From contig NZ_CP114039.1 in NCBI RefSeq assembly GCF_026965535.1, positions 6,634,001 to 6,698,000 of the forward strand: a stretch of 64,000 nt of DNA. The letters are read 5' to 3'. The notes beneath the pieces are model-generated. The model was not told the origin of the DNA. It did no database searches and was given only the letters and a program-made list of their open reading frames with translations. Numbering within the stretch: position 1 is the stretch's first letter; every line of letters starts with the position of its first letter. Origin of the DNA: Corallococcus sp. NCRR. Lineage in GTDB: Bacteria; Myxococcota; Myxococcia; Myxococcales; Myxococcaceae. This document shows, one piece after another, positions 49,637 to 58,032 of the stretch. The translations under genes were made by a program, and so were the position numbers.

Positions 49637-51054
49637 CGCCGTCTCGCAGGAGCGAAGCTCAGCGGAATGTCATAGATGTCCATGTACTGCGCCACGATGT
49701 CCAGGACCTCGTTTCGCGTCAACGTCCGGCCGAGACGGGTTTCCGCTTTGCGGAGTTCACTCATGATGAGTTGATTCCACTCCCTGGGCCACATGCGGCC
49801 CAGTCTCCAGTCGCCTCCGCCGTGAATCGCTTCGTGGTGTGACTGCTCCAGCCGGACGCAGAACTGGTCGATGTCCATCTCACCCGTGAACCCGCGCTTC
49901 TCGAACCACTCGCGATGCTCCTGCGGCAGGACGTGGTGCCTGGGGGCGCTGGACATCCCGGCTCCGGCCCTGCCGGTCTCGTGCATGGCGCGGACTTCGG
50001 GGCTGTCTCCCAGTGCCTCGCGGACACCCTTCGGCAGGTCCTGCTTCGCCTGCGACATCAGCACCTGACCCGCGTGGATGCGGACCGCGGCGCTGACGAC
50101 GGGCGCGGAGATGACTCCCGCTTGTACCAGCCTGCGCATCCGCTCGACCCATTCGGCGGTGACGACGACGCGCGAGCCCATCATCACGCCTCCCGAGCCC
50201 ATCACGAGCCCGACTCCCAGCGTGACGGGAGCGGCGGGCGGCGGCCTTGGCAGCGTCGCCTTCAGGGCTGAAACCAGCGTGAGCATTTCGAGGACCTGGG
50301 CCGCCGCGACGACGCGACCGCCACGCTCCATCGCCACGCGCGCGCCTTCCTGGATGGATTGGAACTCCAGGGTGAGCTGCCCCATCAGTCCGGGCATCGC
50401 TGTCGCCGTGGCCTGCACCTTGTCGGGGTCCATGGACGCGAGCGCTGTCATCGTGGGCTCGATCCGCTTCTGCACTCGGTCCAGGTCCACGAACAGCCGC
50501 TCGACTCCGTAGAAGGGGCAGTCCTTCTGAATGACCTCCGCGAGCCGCAGGAAGTCGATCCATGTGGCCAGAAGCATCGCGCCACTCATGACCGCTTCGA
50601 GACGCGGACCTGTCAGGCGGAGGATGGCCGCTCGCATGTCCGCGTCCTCAACCGACTCCGCGGCGCCCGCGAGCGACGTCACTCTCGCGGTCGTGCCCCG
50701 CAGCCATGGCACCTGGATGGCGCCGTAGTCGGTGTACCGGGTGAAGACGCCGTCGGAACCTCCCAGGCCCTTCGTGTTCTCCGCGAGCCTGGGGAGCGTC
50801 CTGGCGACACCCTCCACCGTGCCCGTCACGTCCTTGAGGGCTTCGATGACTGCTTGATGGATGAGCGGATCGACTGGGTCGGCAGCCGGGCGGATCCGGG
50901 GGGCCGCAGTTCGCCGTCGCTCCGGGATAGCGTCGGATGCGAAGGCCGCTCTCTGGCGGAACACCCGCGAGCCACTGCGACGCTCAGGCGCCTCCACGCC
51001 CGCGCATCCCGAGACCAGCAACACCGCGCACAACACCCAGACCCCATCGCGCAT
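49633..51054 (-). CDS. TIGR02269/DUF2380-like lipoprotein with toxin-like C-terminus
   Basis: Lipoprotein of 473 residues, ATG 51054, signal ending LLVSGC. The middle is helical and Ala-rich, with a hydrophobic Gly-rich stretch PVTLGVGLVMGSGGVMMGS at about 260-280. The last 100 residues form a distinct domain with RHHVLPQEHREWFEKRGF, DIDQFCVRLEQSHHEAIHGG and WPREWNQLIMSEL. The spaced His pairs and Asp resemble the His-Me/AHH-type nuclease ends of polymorphic toxins. It matches what I recall of the Myxococcus paralogous lipoprotein family TIGR02269; its toxicity is unproven. The stop overlaps the next gene by ATGA, and the upstream PH-domain gene ends 11 bases before its start. Confidence 0.7.
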   Translation of the reverse strand: MRDGVWVLCAVLLVSGCAGVEAPERRSGSRVFRQRAAFASDAIPERRRTAAPRIRPAADPVDPLIHQAVIEALKDVTGTVEGVARTLPRLAENTKGLGGSDGVFTRYTDYGAIQVPWLRGTTARVTSLAGAAESVEDADMRAAILRLTGPRLEAVMSGAMLLATWIDFLRLAEVIQKDCPFYGVERLFVDLDRVQKRIEPTMTALASMDPDKVQATATAMPGLMGQLTLEFQSIQEGARVAMERGGRVVAAAQVLEMLTLVSALKATLPRPPPAAPVTLGVGLVMGSGGVMMGSRVVVTAEWVERMRRLVQAGVISAPVVSAAVRIHAGQVLMSQAKQDLPKGVREALGDSPEVRAMHETGRAGAGMSSAPRHHVLPQEHREWFEKRGFTGEMDIDQFCVRLEQSHHEAIHGGGDWRLGRMWPREWNQLIMSELRKAETRLGRTLTRNEVLDIVAQYMDIYDIPLSFAPARRR

Positions 51055-51065
51055 GGGCTCGGGGC

Positions 51066-52577
51066 CTATCCGGGAATCCGTACAGGCGCCACCCGGCGCG
51101 CGGGACGCCGGGCCGGGAGTACGTCGATGAGCGACTGGGCTTCTTCCCAGCCCACGCTGGGCAGGATGACGTGTGAACCCGCGACGTCGATTCGCACGTG
51201 CCCGATGCCGTAGCCGCGCTCCAGCGGTCCCTGTCTTGCTCTCACGGACTGGATGCGCGCGCGCTGCACCACCGTCGTGCGCCTGCGCCAGAAACCCTGG
51301 CGCACCACCACCAGGGCCTCCGTGATGAGCCATCCCTGGAAGCGCCAGTCGAACCAGGCTCCCAACAACTGCGCGGGCAGCAGGAGCCAGGCCACCGCGC
51401 CCCAGGCTCCCCAGAACCAGGTCGCTGGCGCCGCCACCAGCACGCTCAGGCCCACCGCGCGGATCCTTGCCCGCAGGAGTGCCTTGGGATGCGCTCGCTG
51501 GAATGGCATGGCGTCGGGCAACTCCGGCACGAACTCCCGCAGCAGCTCCGGCATCCGCGCCGTGGGCACCACGGGCACCAGCAGCTCCGCGCGGTCCGCG
51601 GCTTCCTTGCCCGTGCGGACGCCCGCCGTCTCCACCTCCACCGAACCGAAGCCCAGCGTGCGGCGCAGGAGCGGTTCGTCCAGCACCACCTGCTGGATGC
51701 GCGCACGCCGTACCGTGACCTGCCTGCGGGTGATCAGTCCTCCCACCGCTCGCAGGTGCGTGCCCGTGTCCACCAGCCGGAAGCCGTGGAACTGCAACAC
51801 GGCGCGCGCGCCGCTCACCAGCCACAGACCGAACAGCCCCGCGAGCGCCGCCACCGCCGCGGCCAGCCAGCCCATGCCCGGCGCCGCCACCGCGTTCCAG
51901 TGCGCCTCCATCCACGGCAGCAGCAGCTTGTGGAAGGTCTCCGTGATTTCATGCAGCGCGCCCATCACCACCGCGATGACGCCCAACCCCAACGCGGTGG
52001 CTCCGTAGAGCAGCAGGTCTCCCAGGTGGGCCTCGGAGAGCACGCGCTCCTCCGGCGCGGCTTCTCCGGGCAGGAGCACCGTCGCGGGGCCTTCGCCTCG
52101 CACGGTCTGGAGCGCGTGGATCAACGCCTGTGCTTCCTCCGGCGTCAGTCCTCGCAGGTGGCCGTCCGCCTTGCCTCCGGAGGCCGTCTCCACCTTCACC
52201 TCCACCAGCCCGAGCAGCTTCGACACGAAGGGCTGCAAGACCTCCGTGTTCTGCACCCGCGCGGCTTCGATGAAACGTGAGGTGCGCGTGAAGATGCCCG
52301 ATCGGATCTCCAACTGGGCGCCCACCATTCGATAGCTCAGCGTCGCCACTTCGTAGAGCCCGGCGGCGAGCAGCAGCATCGCCAGGGTCAGCACGATCAC
52401 CCAGAGGACCACCGGCAGGCCGCGCTCACCCGCGAAGTACGTGGGCAACAGCGCGCCCAGGAGCATGCGGCCAATCGTCCCCGACAGGGGCACCAGCGCC
52501 GCGAGCGGCGCCTTCGCGCTCAGCCGCTTCCAAGGCACCTCCTCCGGTGCGGCCAGCGCCACCGGCTCAGACGACAT
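51066..52577 (-). CDS. Bacterial PH-domain membrane protein, YdbT-like
   Basis: Membrane protein of 503 residues with alternating pairs of hydrophobic helices and bacterial PH (bPH2/YdbT) domains. Helices lie at about 28-48 and 55-78, with a first PH block (YRMVGAQLEIRSGIFTRTSR, IEAARVQNTEVLQPFVSKLL). A second helical pair follows near 185-260 with the PH block GLITRRQVTVRRARIQQVVL, then a third near 380-410 with VVVRQGFWRRRTTVVQRARI. Such pairs of YdbS and YdbT proteins are widespread and uncharacterised. The start overlaps the end of the YdbS-like gene by 11 bases, so they are coupled. Confidence 0.85.
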   Translation of the reverse strand: MSSEPVALAAPEEVPWKRLSAKAPLAALVPLSGTIGRMLLGALLPTYFAGERGLPVVLWVIVLTLAMLLLAAGLYEVATLSYRMVGAQLEIRSGIFTRTSRFIEAARVQNTEVLQPFVSKLLGLVEVKVETASGGKADGHLRGLTPEEAQALIHALQTVRGEGPATVLLPGEAAPEERVLSEAHLGDLLLYGATALGLGVIAVVMGALHEITETFHKLLLPWMEAHWNAVAAPGMGWLAAAVAALAGLFGLWLVSGARAVLQFHGFRLVDTGTHLRAVGGLITRRQVTVRRARIQQVVLDEPLLRRTLGFGSVEVETAGVRTGKEAADRAELLVPVVPTARMPELLREFVPELPDAMPFQRAHPKALLRARIRAVGLSVLVAAPATWFWGAWGAVAWLLLPAQLLGAWFDWRFQGWLITEALVVVRQGFWRRRTTVVQRARIQSVRARQGPLERGYGIGHVRIDVAGSHVILPSVGWEEAQSLIDVLPARRPARRVAPVRIPG

Positions 52578-53052
52578 CGTCGGCCTCGCGCCGCACCAAC
52601 CGCTCGCGCAGGAAGTCCGCGGTCTCCCGCGTCAGGCCGGGGATCTCTCCGTCCGCGCCACTGCCCGCCGCCGTGTAGATCTGCAGACGCGCGAGCCCCA
52701 GTGAGCGCTCGATGGGGCCCTGGTGCACGTCCACGTGCTGGATGCGCCCCGCGGGGATGGACACCACCTCGTGCAGGAGCACGCCGTGGGAGATGACCAG
52801 GTCGTGCTCGCGCAGCGCCCAGCCCCAGCGCTCATGCGCGCGCTGCGGATACCACGCCGTCAACACGCTCAAGCCCAACACCACCGCGCATGGCAGCAGG
52901 AACGGCCAGCGCTCGTTGCCGGCGAAGCTCAACCCCAGCGCCACGGCGAACGCGACTCCCCCGTAGATGGCCATGCGCAGCAGCGCCCGGATGCGGAACA
53001 GCATGAGCGCTCCGCGAGGGAGGCGTTCCAGCGTCGGCAGGGGGGCGGTCAT
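52567..53052 (-). CDS. Bacterial PH-domain membrane protein, YdbS-like
   Basis: Protein of 161 residues with two adjacent membrane helices (about 24-65: MAIYGGVAFAVALGLSFAG, WPFLLPCAVVLGLSVLTAW) followed by one bPH2 domain (RWGWALREHDLVISHGVLLH, VSIPAGRIQHVDVHQGPIER, GLARLQIYTAAG). It is the usual companion of the YdbT-like protein encoded directly downstream, whose gene it overlaps by 11 bases. The function of the pair is unknown; export or envelope roles have been proposed for relatives. Confidence 0.85.
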   Translation of the reverse strand: MTAPLPTLERLPRGALMLFRIRALLRMAIYGGVAFAVALGLSFAGNERWPFLLPCAVVLGLSVLTAWYPQRAHERWGWALREHDLVISHGVLLHEVVSIPAGRIQHVDVHQGPIERSLGLARLQIYTAAGSGADGEIPGLTRETADFLRERLVRREADDVV

Positions 53053-53117
53053 GGAAACCTCCGGGGGGAGGCCCGAATCTACTCCATCAAGCCCGTGAAG
53101 CTGAACTGGGCTTCATG

Positions 53118-53813
53118 TCACGGCGCCTGACGCAGGCCGAACGCGGCCCGGTGCGGGTCCTCGCACGCGGCGACACGTGTTCCATCGGGCATGACGTGGG
53201 GGCCGTTGTTGGCCACGACTCCGCCACCTTCGACGACCGTCGCGAGTGCTCGGTCCAGGTCGTCGGCAGCGAAGTAGAAGAGCCAGTGCGGATGGATGTG
53301 CGGGAGGCGCGCGGTGCTGCACGCCGCGCCAACGTTGCGCCCGTCCTCGCGCCAGGTGAACTGTTGATACGTCCCGACCTCGGGAGCGAGCTGGAGCGCT
53401 TCCGTGGGCCGCCAGCCGAACAGGTCGCGGTAGTGGGCGAAGGCTCGGACGTGGTCGGCCGTGTGCAGTTCGTGCCACGCCAACTCGCGGTGCACCTCAC
53501 GCCCGGCCCGGGAGGTCAGCGCGACCACGGCACCCAGGGGATCCCTCAGCACGGTGGAGGCGACACCCTCCGCGGACCTCCGGGGCGGTCCGAGCCGCTC
53601 CGCTCCGAGCGCGACGAAGCGCTGCACGGAGCGCTCCACGTCGGCGACGCCGATGTGCCCCAGCCAGTGACTCGGGGCACCGCGAGCGGCGGCGGCTTCG
53701 GGCAGTTGGGAGATCTCCTGCACGAAGTGCGTCCCCAGCACGCTCACGTAGAAACGTCGTGCCTCGTCGGGCCTGGGAGACCGCAGTTCGTACCAACAGA
53801 AGCCGTTCGTCAT
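53118..53813 (-). CDS. VOC-family protein (two glyoxalase modules)
   Basis: Protein of 231 residues with two vicinal-oxygen-chelate halves. Half one (about 1-115) begins GFCWYELRSPRPDEARRFYV. Half two (about 120-228) repeats this as AWHELHTADHVRAFAHYRDL with FGWRPTEALQLAP and later DPHRAAFGL. Each half has the beta-alpha-beta-beta-beta pattern; metal ligands are only partly evident, so the activity (isomerase, dioxygenase or resistance binding protein) is not assigned. It lies 15 bases after the multicopper oxidase gene and may share its transcript. Confidence 0.85.
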   Translation of the reverse strand: MTNGFCWYELRSPRPDEARRFYVSVLGTHFVQEISQLPEAAAARGAPSHWLGHIGVADVERSVQRFVALGAERLGPPRRSAEGVASTVLRDPLGAVVALTSRAGREVHRELAWHELHTADHVRAFAHYRDLFGWRPTEALQLAPEVGTYQQFTWREDGRNVGAACSTARLPHIHPHWLFYFAADDLDRALATVVEGGGVVANNGPHVMPDGTRVAACEDPHRAAFGLRQAP

Positions 53814-53828
53814 GGGCTGCTCGTAGCG

Positions 53829-55205
53829 CTAACGCGCCTCCACGTCGATGCCGTCCCGGCGCAGTTCGTCCTCCAGCGCGAGCTGGGCCAGCGTCCCCTT
53901 GGGCGGCGTGTACCAACCCGGATCCCCATCGCCGTCCAGCCGGTCGCGCACCTTGAGGATGGTGAACATGCCTCCCATGGTGATCTCGTCGTACGGGCCC
54001 TTGCCTCCGACCATGGGGATGGAGTTCGCGGGCATGGGCATGTGATGCATGCCCGCCATGTCGCCCATGCCCGTCTGGCCCATCGTCATGTAGCCGGGCA
54101 GCAGGGGGCGCACCTTCGTCGCCAGGCCTTCGGGCTTCACGCCAATCATGTTCGGAATGTCGTGGCCCATCTGGTTCATCACGTGGTGGGTCATGTGGCA
54201 GTGCATGGCCCAGTCGCCGGGCTCGTCCGCCACGAACTCGATGGTGCGCGTGCTCCCGGTGGGCACCAGCACCGTCGTCTCCGGCCACTGCGCGCTCTCC
54301 GGGATGCGGCCTCCGTCCGTGTCCGTGATGCGGAACTGGAAGCCGTGCAGGTGGATGGGGTGGTGGTCCATCGCGCTCAGGTTGCCGAAGCGGATCCGCA
54401 CCCGCTCGCCCTTGCGCACCACCAGCGGCTCCGTGCCGGGGAACGCCTTCGCGTTCATCGTCAGGATGTTGAAGTCCGTCATCTCGTTGGGGTCCGGACG
54501 CATGGTCCCCGGGTCGATGCGCCACTCGTGCAGCATGATGGCGAAGTCGCGGTCCACTCGCGGGCCCACCGGCCTGCGCGGGTGGATGATGAACAGGCCC
54601 ACCATGCCCAGCGCCATCTGCGTCATCTCGTCGTGGTGCGAGTGGTACATGCACGTGCCCGACTGCCGCACCGTGAACTCGTAGCGGTACGTCTCTCCCG
54701 GCGCGATGGCCTTCTGGTTCAGCCCGCCCACGCCGTCCATGCCGCTGGGGAGGAGGACGCCGTGCCAGTGCACCGTCGTGGACGCGGGCAGCCGGTTCGT
54801 GACGTAGAAGCGCACGCGGTCGCCCTCCACCACCTCGATGGTGGGCCCGTGCACGTGGCCGTTGTAGCCCCAGCACATCGCCTTGAGGCCGGGCGCGAAC
54901 TCGTGCTCCACCTCCTGGGCCACCAGGTGGAACACCTTCACGCCGCCCACGAGCTTCCACGGCAGCTTCGCCCCGTTGGGCACCACGACGGGACGGTAGC
55001 CCTGGCCCGCCGGGGCCGCTTCGCGCGGGGCCTTCGCGACCGGCACGCTGGATTGCGCCTGGGCGGGGCGCCCGTGCATCAGCAGGGCGCCCGTCGCCAG
55101 CGTCGCGCCCGTGCGCGCGAGCAGACCCCGGCGCGTAAGCCCGGGGGAGTTGTCGGAGGCCTCGGAGTGAGCCTGGGTTTCGTCAGTGGGCTTCATGGTG
55201 CTCAT
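53829..55205 (-). CDS. Multicopper oxidase with Tat signal and Met-rich segment
   Basis: Periplasmic copper oxidase of 458 residues (455 from the second ATG at 55196). The N-terminus has a twin-arginine signal (LTRRGLLARTGATLATGALL). Copper ligands are in TVHWHGVLLPSGMDGVGG, MYHSHHDEMTQMALGMVG, HHPIHLHGFQFRI and MHCHMTHHVMNQMG, covering the T1 and trinuclear sites. A Met/His-rich stretch (YMTMGQTGMGDMAGMHHMPM) near residues 365-390 resembles copper-binding segments of CopA/CueO-type oxidases. It would oxidise Cu(I) to Cu(II) for copper tolerance. The start overlaps the upstream TolC-type gene by up to 23 bases, and the CorE-like sigma factor nearby is a plausible regulator. Confidence 0.92.
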   Translation of the reverse strand: MSTMKPTDETQAHSEASDNSPGLTRRGLLARTGATLATGALLMHGRPAQAQSSVPVAKAPREAAPAGQGYRPVVVPNGAKLPWKLVGGVKVFHLVAQEVEHEFAPGLKAMCWGYNGHVHGPTIEVVEGDRVRFYVTNRLPASTTVHWHGVLLPSGMDGVGGLNQKAIAPGETYRYEFTVRQSGTCMYHSHHDEMTQMALGMVGLFIIHPRRPVGPRVDRDFAIMLHEWRIDPGTMRPDPNEMTDFNILTMNAKAFPGTEPLVVRKGERVRIRFGNLSAMDHHPIHLHGFQFRITDTDGGRIPESAQWPETTVLVPTGSTRTIEFVADEPGDWAMHCHMTHHVMNQMGHDIPNMIGVKPEGLATKVRPLLPGYMTMGQTGMGDMAGMHHMPMPANSIPMVGGKGPYDEITMGGMFTILKVRDRLDGDGDPGWYTPPKGTLAQLALEDELRRDGIDVEAR

Positions 55206-56607
55206 GGGTGGGCTCGGGCGAAGGAGTGGGAGTCGGAGCGGGGGCGGGGGCGGCGGTGGACGGCAGGCGTCCTCCCACGAGCCGCTCCAGGTCGGCCCGC
55301 GCCATCCAGTAGTCGCGGACCGTTTCCAGGTACGCCCTCCAGGCCTCCACCTGCTCGCGTCGCGCGAGGAGGAGGGCGGGAAGGCCGATCTGCATCGCGT
55401 TGTACTGGCGCTGGGATTCCTCGACGATGGTGGTGCGCAGCGGGAGCACGACCTTCTGGTAGCGCTCCGCCATGTTCCGCAGCGTCACCAGCTTCGCCCT
55501 CGCCGCGCGCACCTCCGAGCGGGCGTTGACGGCCAGCTCCATCAGCCGGTTCTCGCCCTGGCGGTGCTGCGCCTCCAGCTTCGCGATGAGCGCCTGGCGT
55601 TGATCGAAGATGGGCAGCTCCAGCGACAGCGTGGGGCCCAGCAGGCGCGGACCGTTCGCGTCCTGGTGCGTGTGCACACCCACGTCCACGCGGCCGAAGA
55701 AGCGCGTGCTGCGCGCCAGCTCCAGCGCGTTCCATAGCAGCGACGTCTGCTTGCGGGCCGCGTCGATGTCCAGCCGCTGCCGCATGGCCAGCGTCTCCAG
55801 GTGCTCCAGCGAGGACTCGGCGGCGGGGACCTCCGGCAGCTTCCGCGCCAGCTTCCACTGGACCCTCGCGCCGTACAGCCCCATCAGGCGCGTGAGGTGC
55901 TCTCTTGCGTCGACCAGCGCCAGCTCATCCTGCGCCAGCTCCAACCGCGCCTGCTCCAGCGCGGCCTGTTCGGTGGCCAGGGCCAGCACCGTGATGTTGC
56001 CCGCGGCGCGCTGCCGGGTGGACAGGTCCGCCGCCGCGTCCGCGGCCTGGAACACCTCGCGGCGCAGCGCGACCAGTTGCTGCCGGGCCTGCACCTCCGT
56101 GAACGCCTGGCGGACCTCCGCCGTGGTGGCCAGCGCCTCGTGCGCGACGCGCAGCGTGTCCGCCTGGAACTGCTCGCTCGCCACGCGCTTGCGCAGGGGC
56201 AGCGTGAAGAGGTCCACGAAGCTCTGGACGATGGAGAACTCGTGTTCGTTCACGCCGTCCGAGGTCAGCGGGAAGCCGATGCTCCCGTCGAAGGACGGGT
56301 TGGTGAGCAGCCCGGCCTGCACCATGTCCGCCTGGGACACGCCCAGGTCCTCATACGTCGACTGGAGGGCGGGGTTGTTGAGCAGCGCCACCTCCACCGC
56401 GTGATCCGACGTGAGGTCGCCGGCCAGCAGGGCATCCAGGTGCTGCTGGACCTGCGCGTCCTCTGGCGTTCCCTGGTTCCAACGCGTCTTCAAGCCCGTT
56501 CGCTCCTCCACGAGCGCCGCCACTTCCTGGTGACCGCGCTCCTTCTGGATGGACGCGCAGCCACCGAGCAGCAGAACCGCGAGGAGCCAGGGGGATTTCC
56601 AATGCAC
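55183..56607 (-). CDS. TolC/NodT-type outer-membrane efflux lipoprotein
   Basis: Outer-membrane channel protein of 474 residues. GTG 56607 (VHWKSPWLLAVLLLGGC) is chosen because it opens a lipoprotein signal. The body shows the duplicated TolC coiled-coil pattern: ALLNNPALQSTYEDLGVSQA with PSFDGSIGFPL, QVQARQQLVALRREV-like helices, then a second half with GPTLSLELPIFDQRQALIAK and QYNAMQIGLPALLLARREQV. The C-terminus is Pro-rich and ends in a His/Glu tail (THEHHEAH) that might bind metal. It overlaps the multicopper oxidase gene, so the pair likely handles copper at the envelope. A 160-base gap separates it from the methyltransferase gene upstream. Confidence 0.88.
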   Translation of the reverse strand: MHWKSPWLLAVLLLGGCASIQKERGHQEVAALVEERTGLKTRWNQGTPEDAQVQQHLDALLAGDLTSDHAVEVALLNNPALQSTYEDLGVSQADMVQAGLLTNPSFDGSIGFPLTSDGVNEHEFSIVQSFVDLFTLPLRKRVASEQFQADTLRVAHEALATTAEVRQAFTEVQARQQLVALRREVFQAADAAADLSTRQRAAGNITVLALATEQAALEQARLELAQDELALVDAREHLTRLMGLYGARVQWKLARKLPEVPAAESSLEHLETLAMRQRLDIDAARKQTSLLWNALELARSTRFFGRVDVGVHTHQDANGPRLLGPTLSLELPIFDQRQALIAKLEAQHRQGENRLMELAVNARSEVRAARAKLVTLRNMAERYQKVVLPLRTTIVEESQRQYNAMQIGLPALLLARREQVEAWRAYLETVRDYWMARADLERLVGGRLPSTAAPAPAPTPTPSPEPTHEHHEAH

Positions 56608-56767
56608 ACGAGACCTCGAAAATGGATGTGCCTGTACGGCAGCCAGGACACCGGCGCCTGTCGAGCAAGGGCCGGGCCACGGCGTCAGGTATCGCAAGCC
56701 CACGGAATGACAGCGTCTTGAGGCGCACGCTTGCATGGGCGCTTCGTGCGAGGTGTGACCGCCCACG

Positions 56768-57421
56768 TCACACTGTGATGCGCGGCGCGGTGTCCACGCC
56801 GGGCGCTCCGAGCCGCCCCACGCCGGGGACGAAGCGGCCCACGCGCGCCGCGTAGCGCTGATAGGTGGCGCCGTGCAGGCGCAGCAGGTGGTCCTCCTCC
56901 AGCCGCACCTGGAGCGACACCAGCAGCACGTAGTCGAGCCAGCCCATCACGGTCCACGCGCTCGGGGTCGCGAGCGCCATGCCCGTCACCACCACGAGCA
57001 TCCCGCTGAAGATGGGGTTGCGCACGACGCCGAAGAGGCCTCCCGTCACCAGCTCCGTCCGGTCCGAGTCGATGCCGATGCGCCACGACGCGCCCATCTC
57101 CACCTGGGCCCGCACGGTGAAGACGAACCCCAGGGCCACCAGGGCCCAGCCCGTCCACCGGAGCGCGTCCGGCACGCGCCACACGCCCAACGCCTGCTCC
57201 CCGAAGGCGAGGTGCGCCGCGCTCCAGAGCACGATGGCGCCCATGAACAGCGCCATGCCCACGCCGATGACCCGCTGGAGCGGCGGGCCGGAGCGGTGGA
57301 GCACCAGCGCCGGGCGGCCCGTGCGGCGGCGCAGACGCACCGACGGCAGCACCATGGCGAAGAGGAGGAAGGCGAGGGTGGCGGCGGGCAGGGCCGGCCG
57401 GGTGAAGGTGGCGACGTCCAT
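56768..57421 (-). CDS. Isoprenylcysteine carboxyl methyltransferase (ICMT)-like membrane protein
   Basis: Membrane protein of 217 residues with about five hydrophobic helices and the C-terminal ICMT/NnrU-like SAM site: LVTGGLFGVVRNPIFSGMLV, then VRLEEDHLLRLHGATYQRYA and GRFVPGVGRL. Bacterial relatives are frequent in heavy-metal gene clusters, but their substrate is unknown because bacteria lack prenylated CaaX proteins. ATG 57421 is preceded by GGAGGTCACCCC and preferred over a GTG upstream at 57445. It is 65 bases after the sigma factor gene, probably in the same transcript or under that sigma factor's control. Confidence 0.85.
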   Translation of the reverse strand: MDVATFTRPALPAATLAFLLFAMVLPSVRLRRRTGRPALVLHRSGPPLQRVIGVGMALFMGAIVLWSAAHLAFGEQALGVWRVPDALRWTGWALVALGFVFTVRAQVEMGASWRIGIDSDRTELVTGGLFGVVRNPIFSGMLVVVTGMALATPSAWTVMGWLDYVLLVSLQVRLEEDHLLRLHGATYQRYAARVGRFVPGVGRLGAPGVDTAPRITV

Positions 57422-57486
57422 GGGGTGACCTCCAACTGCGTTCACCCCGCTGACGCCCGGCCCCGCGCGCTCTTACACCTGATTTT

Positions 57487-58032
57487 TCACGCGGGCGCGC
57501 AGTCGCAGTCCACGCAGCCCTGCGCGCAGCAATGGCCGCACAGCTCCACCAACTGCGCGCCCAGGGCCTTCCGGGCGCGGTGCAGGCGCACGGCGGCGTT
57601 GTTGGCGGAGAGGCCCGCCTCCCGCGCGTACGCGGCCACGCTGAGCCCCTCCAGGTCCACGCGGCGCACGGCCTCCGCGTACTCGGGCTTGAGCGTCCCC
57701 GCGAGCCCCGCTACGCAGCCGCACACCGTCGCCTCCAGGCCGTGGGCGTCCTCGGTGGACAGCGGCTGCTCGTGGGCCAGGGACTCCAGCGCGGCGCCTT
57801 CACGCTGGCCCCGGCGGTAGCGGTCCACCAGGGCGTTGCGCAGCAGCCGGTAGAACCAGGCCACCGCGCTCTGCTCCTCGCGCAGGGCGCCTCCCTGTTC
57901 CATGCCCTTCACGAACGCGGACTGGAGCACCTCGCGCGCCGCCTCCTGGCTCCCCACGCGCGGCGTGAGGAAGGCCAGGAACGCGTGGTGATGGCGCAGC
58001 AGCGCGTCCATCGCTTCCGGTGACAGGCTCAT
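57487..58032 (-). CDS. CorE-like (ECF44-type) metal-responsive sigma factor
   Basis: ECF sigma factor of 181 residues. Region 2 spans about 10-78 (SAFVKGMEQGG, AVAWFYRLLRNALVDRYRRG) and region 4 about 112-160 (GTLKPEYAEAVRRVDLEGLS, LSANNAAVRLHRARKALGAQL). A CxC pair (Cys104, Cys106) lies in the linker, and a Cys-rich tail has Cys165, 168, 169, 173, 176 and 178. This is the layout of CorE-type factors of myxobacteria, where the cysteines bind copper or cadmium/zinc and switch activity without an anti-sigma factor. ATG 58032 overlaps the CzcA stop as ATGA, tying its translation to the pump. Which metal it senses cannot be read from the sequence. Confidence 0.9.
   Translation of the reverse strand: MSLSPEAMDALLRHHHAFLAFLTPRVGSQEAAREVLQSAFVKGMEQGGALREEQSAVAWFYRLLRNALVDRYRRGQREGAALESLAHEQPLSTEDAHGLEATVCGCVAGLAGTLKPEYAEAVRRVDLEGLSVAAYAREAGLSANNAAVRLHRARKALGAQLVELCGHCCAQGCVDCDCAPA

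Noticed and set aside
49636-51915. Extension of the toxin-like lipoprotein frame to 51915
   Set aside because: The extra 287 codons lie antisense-like within the PH-domain gene in another frame and would hide the lipoprotein signal at 51054.
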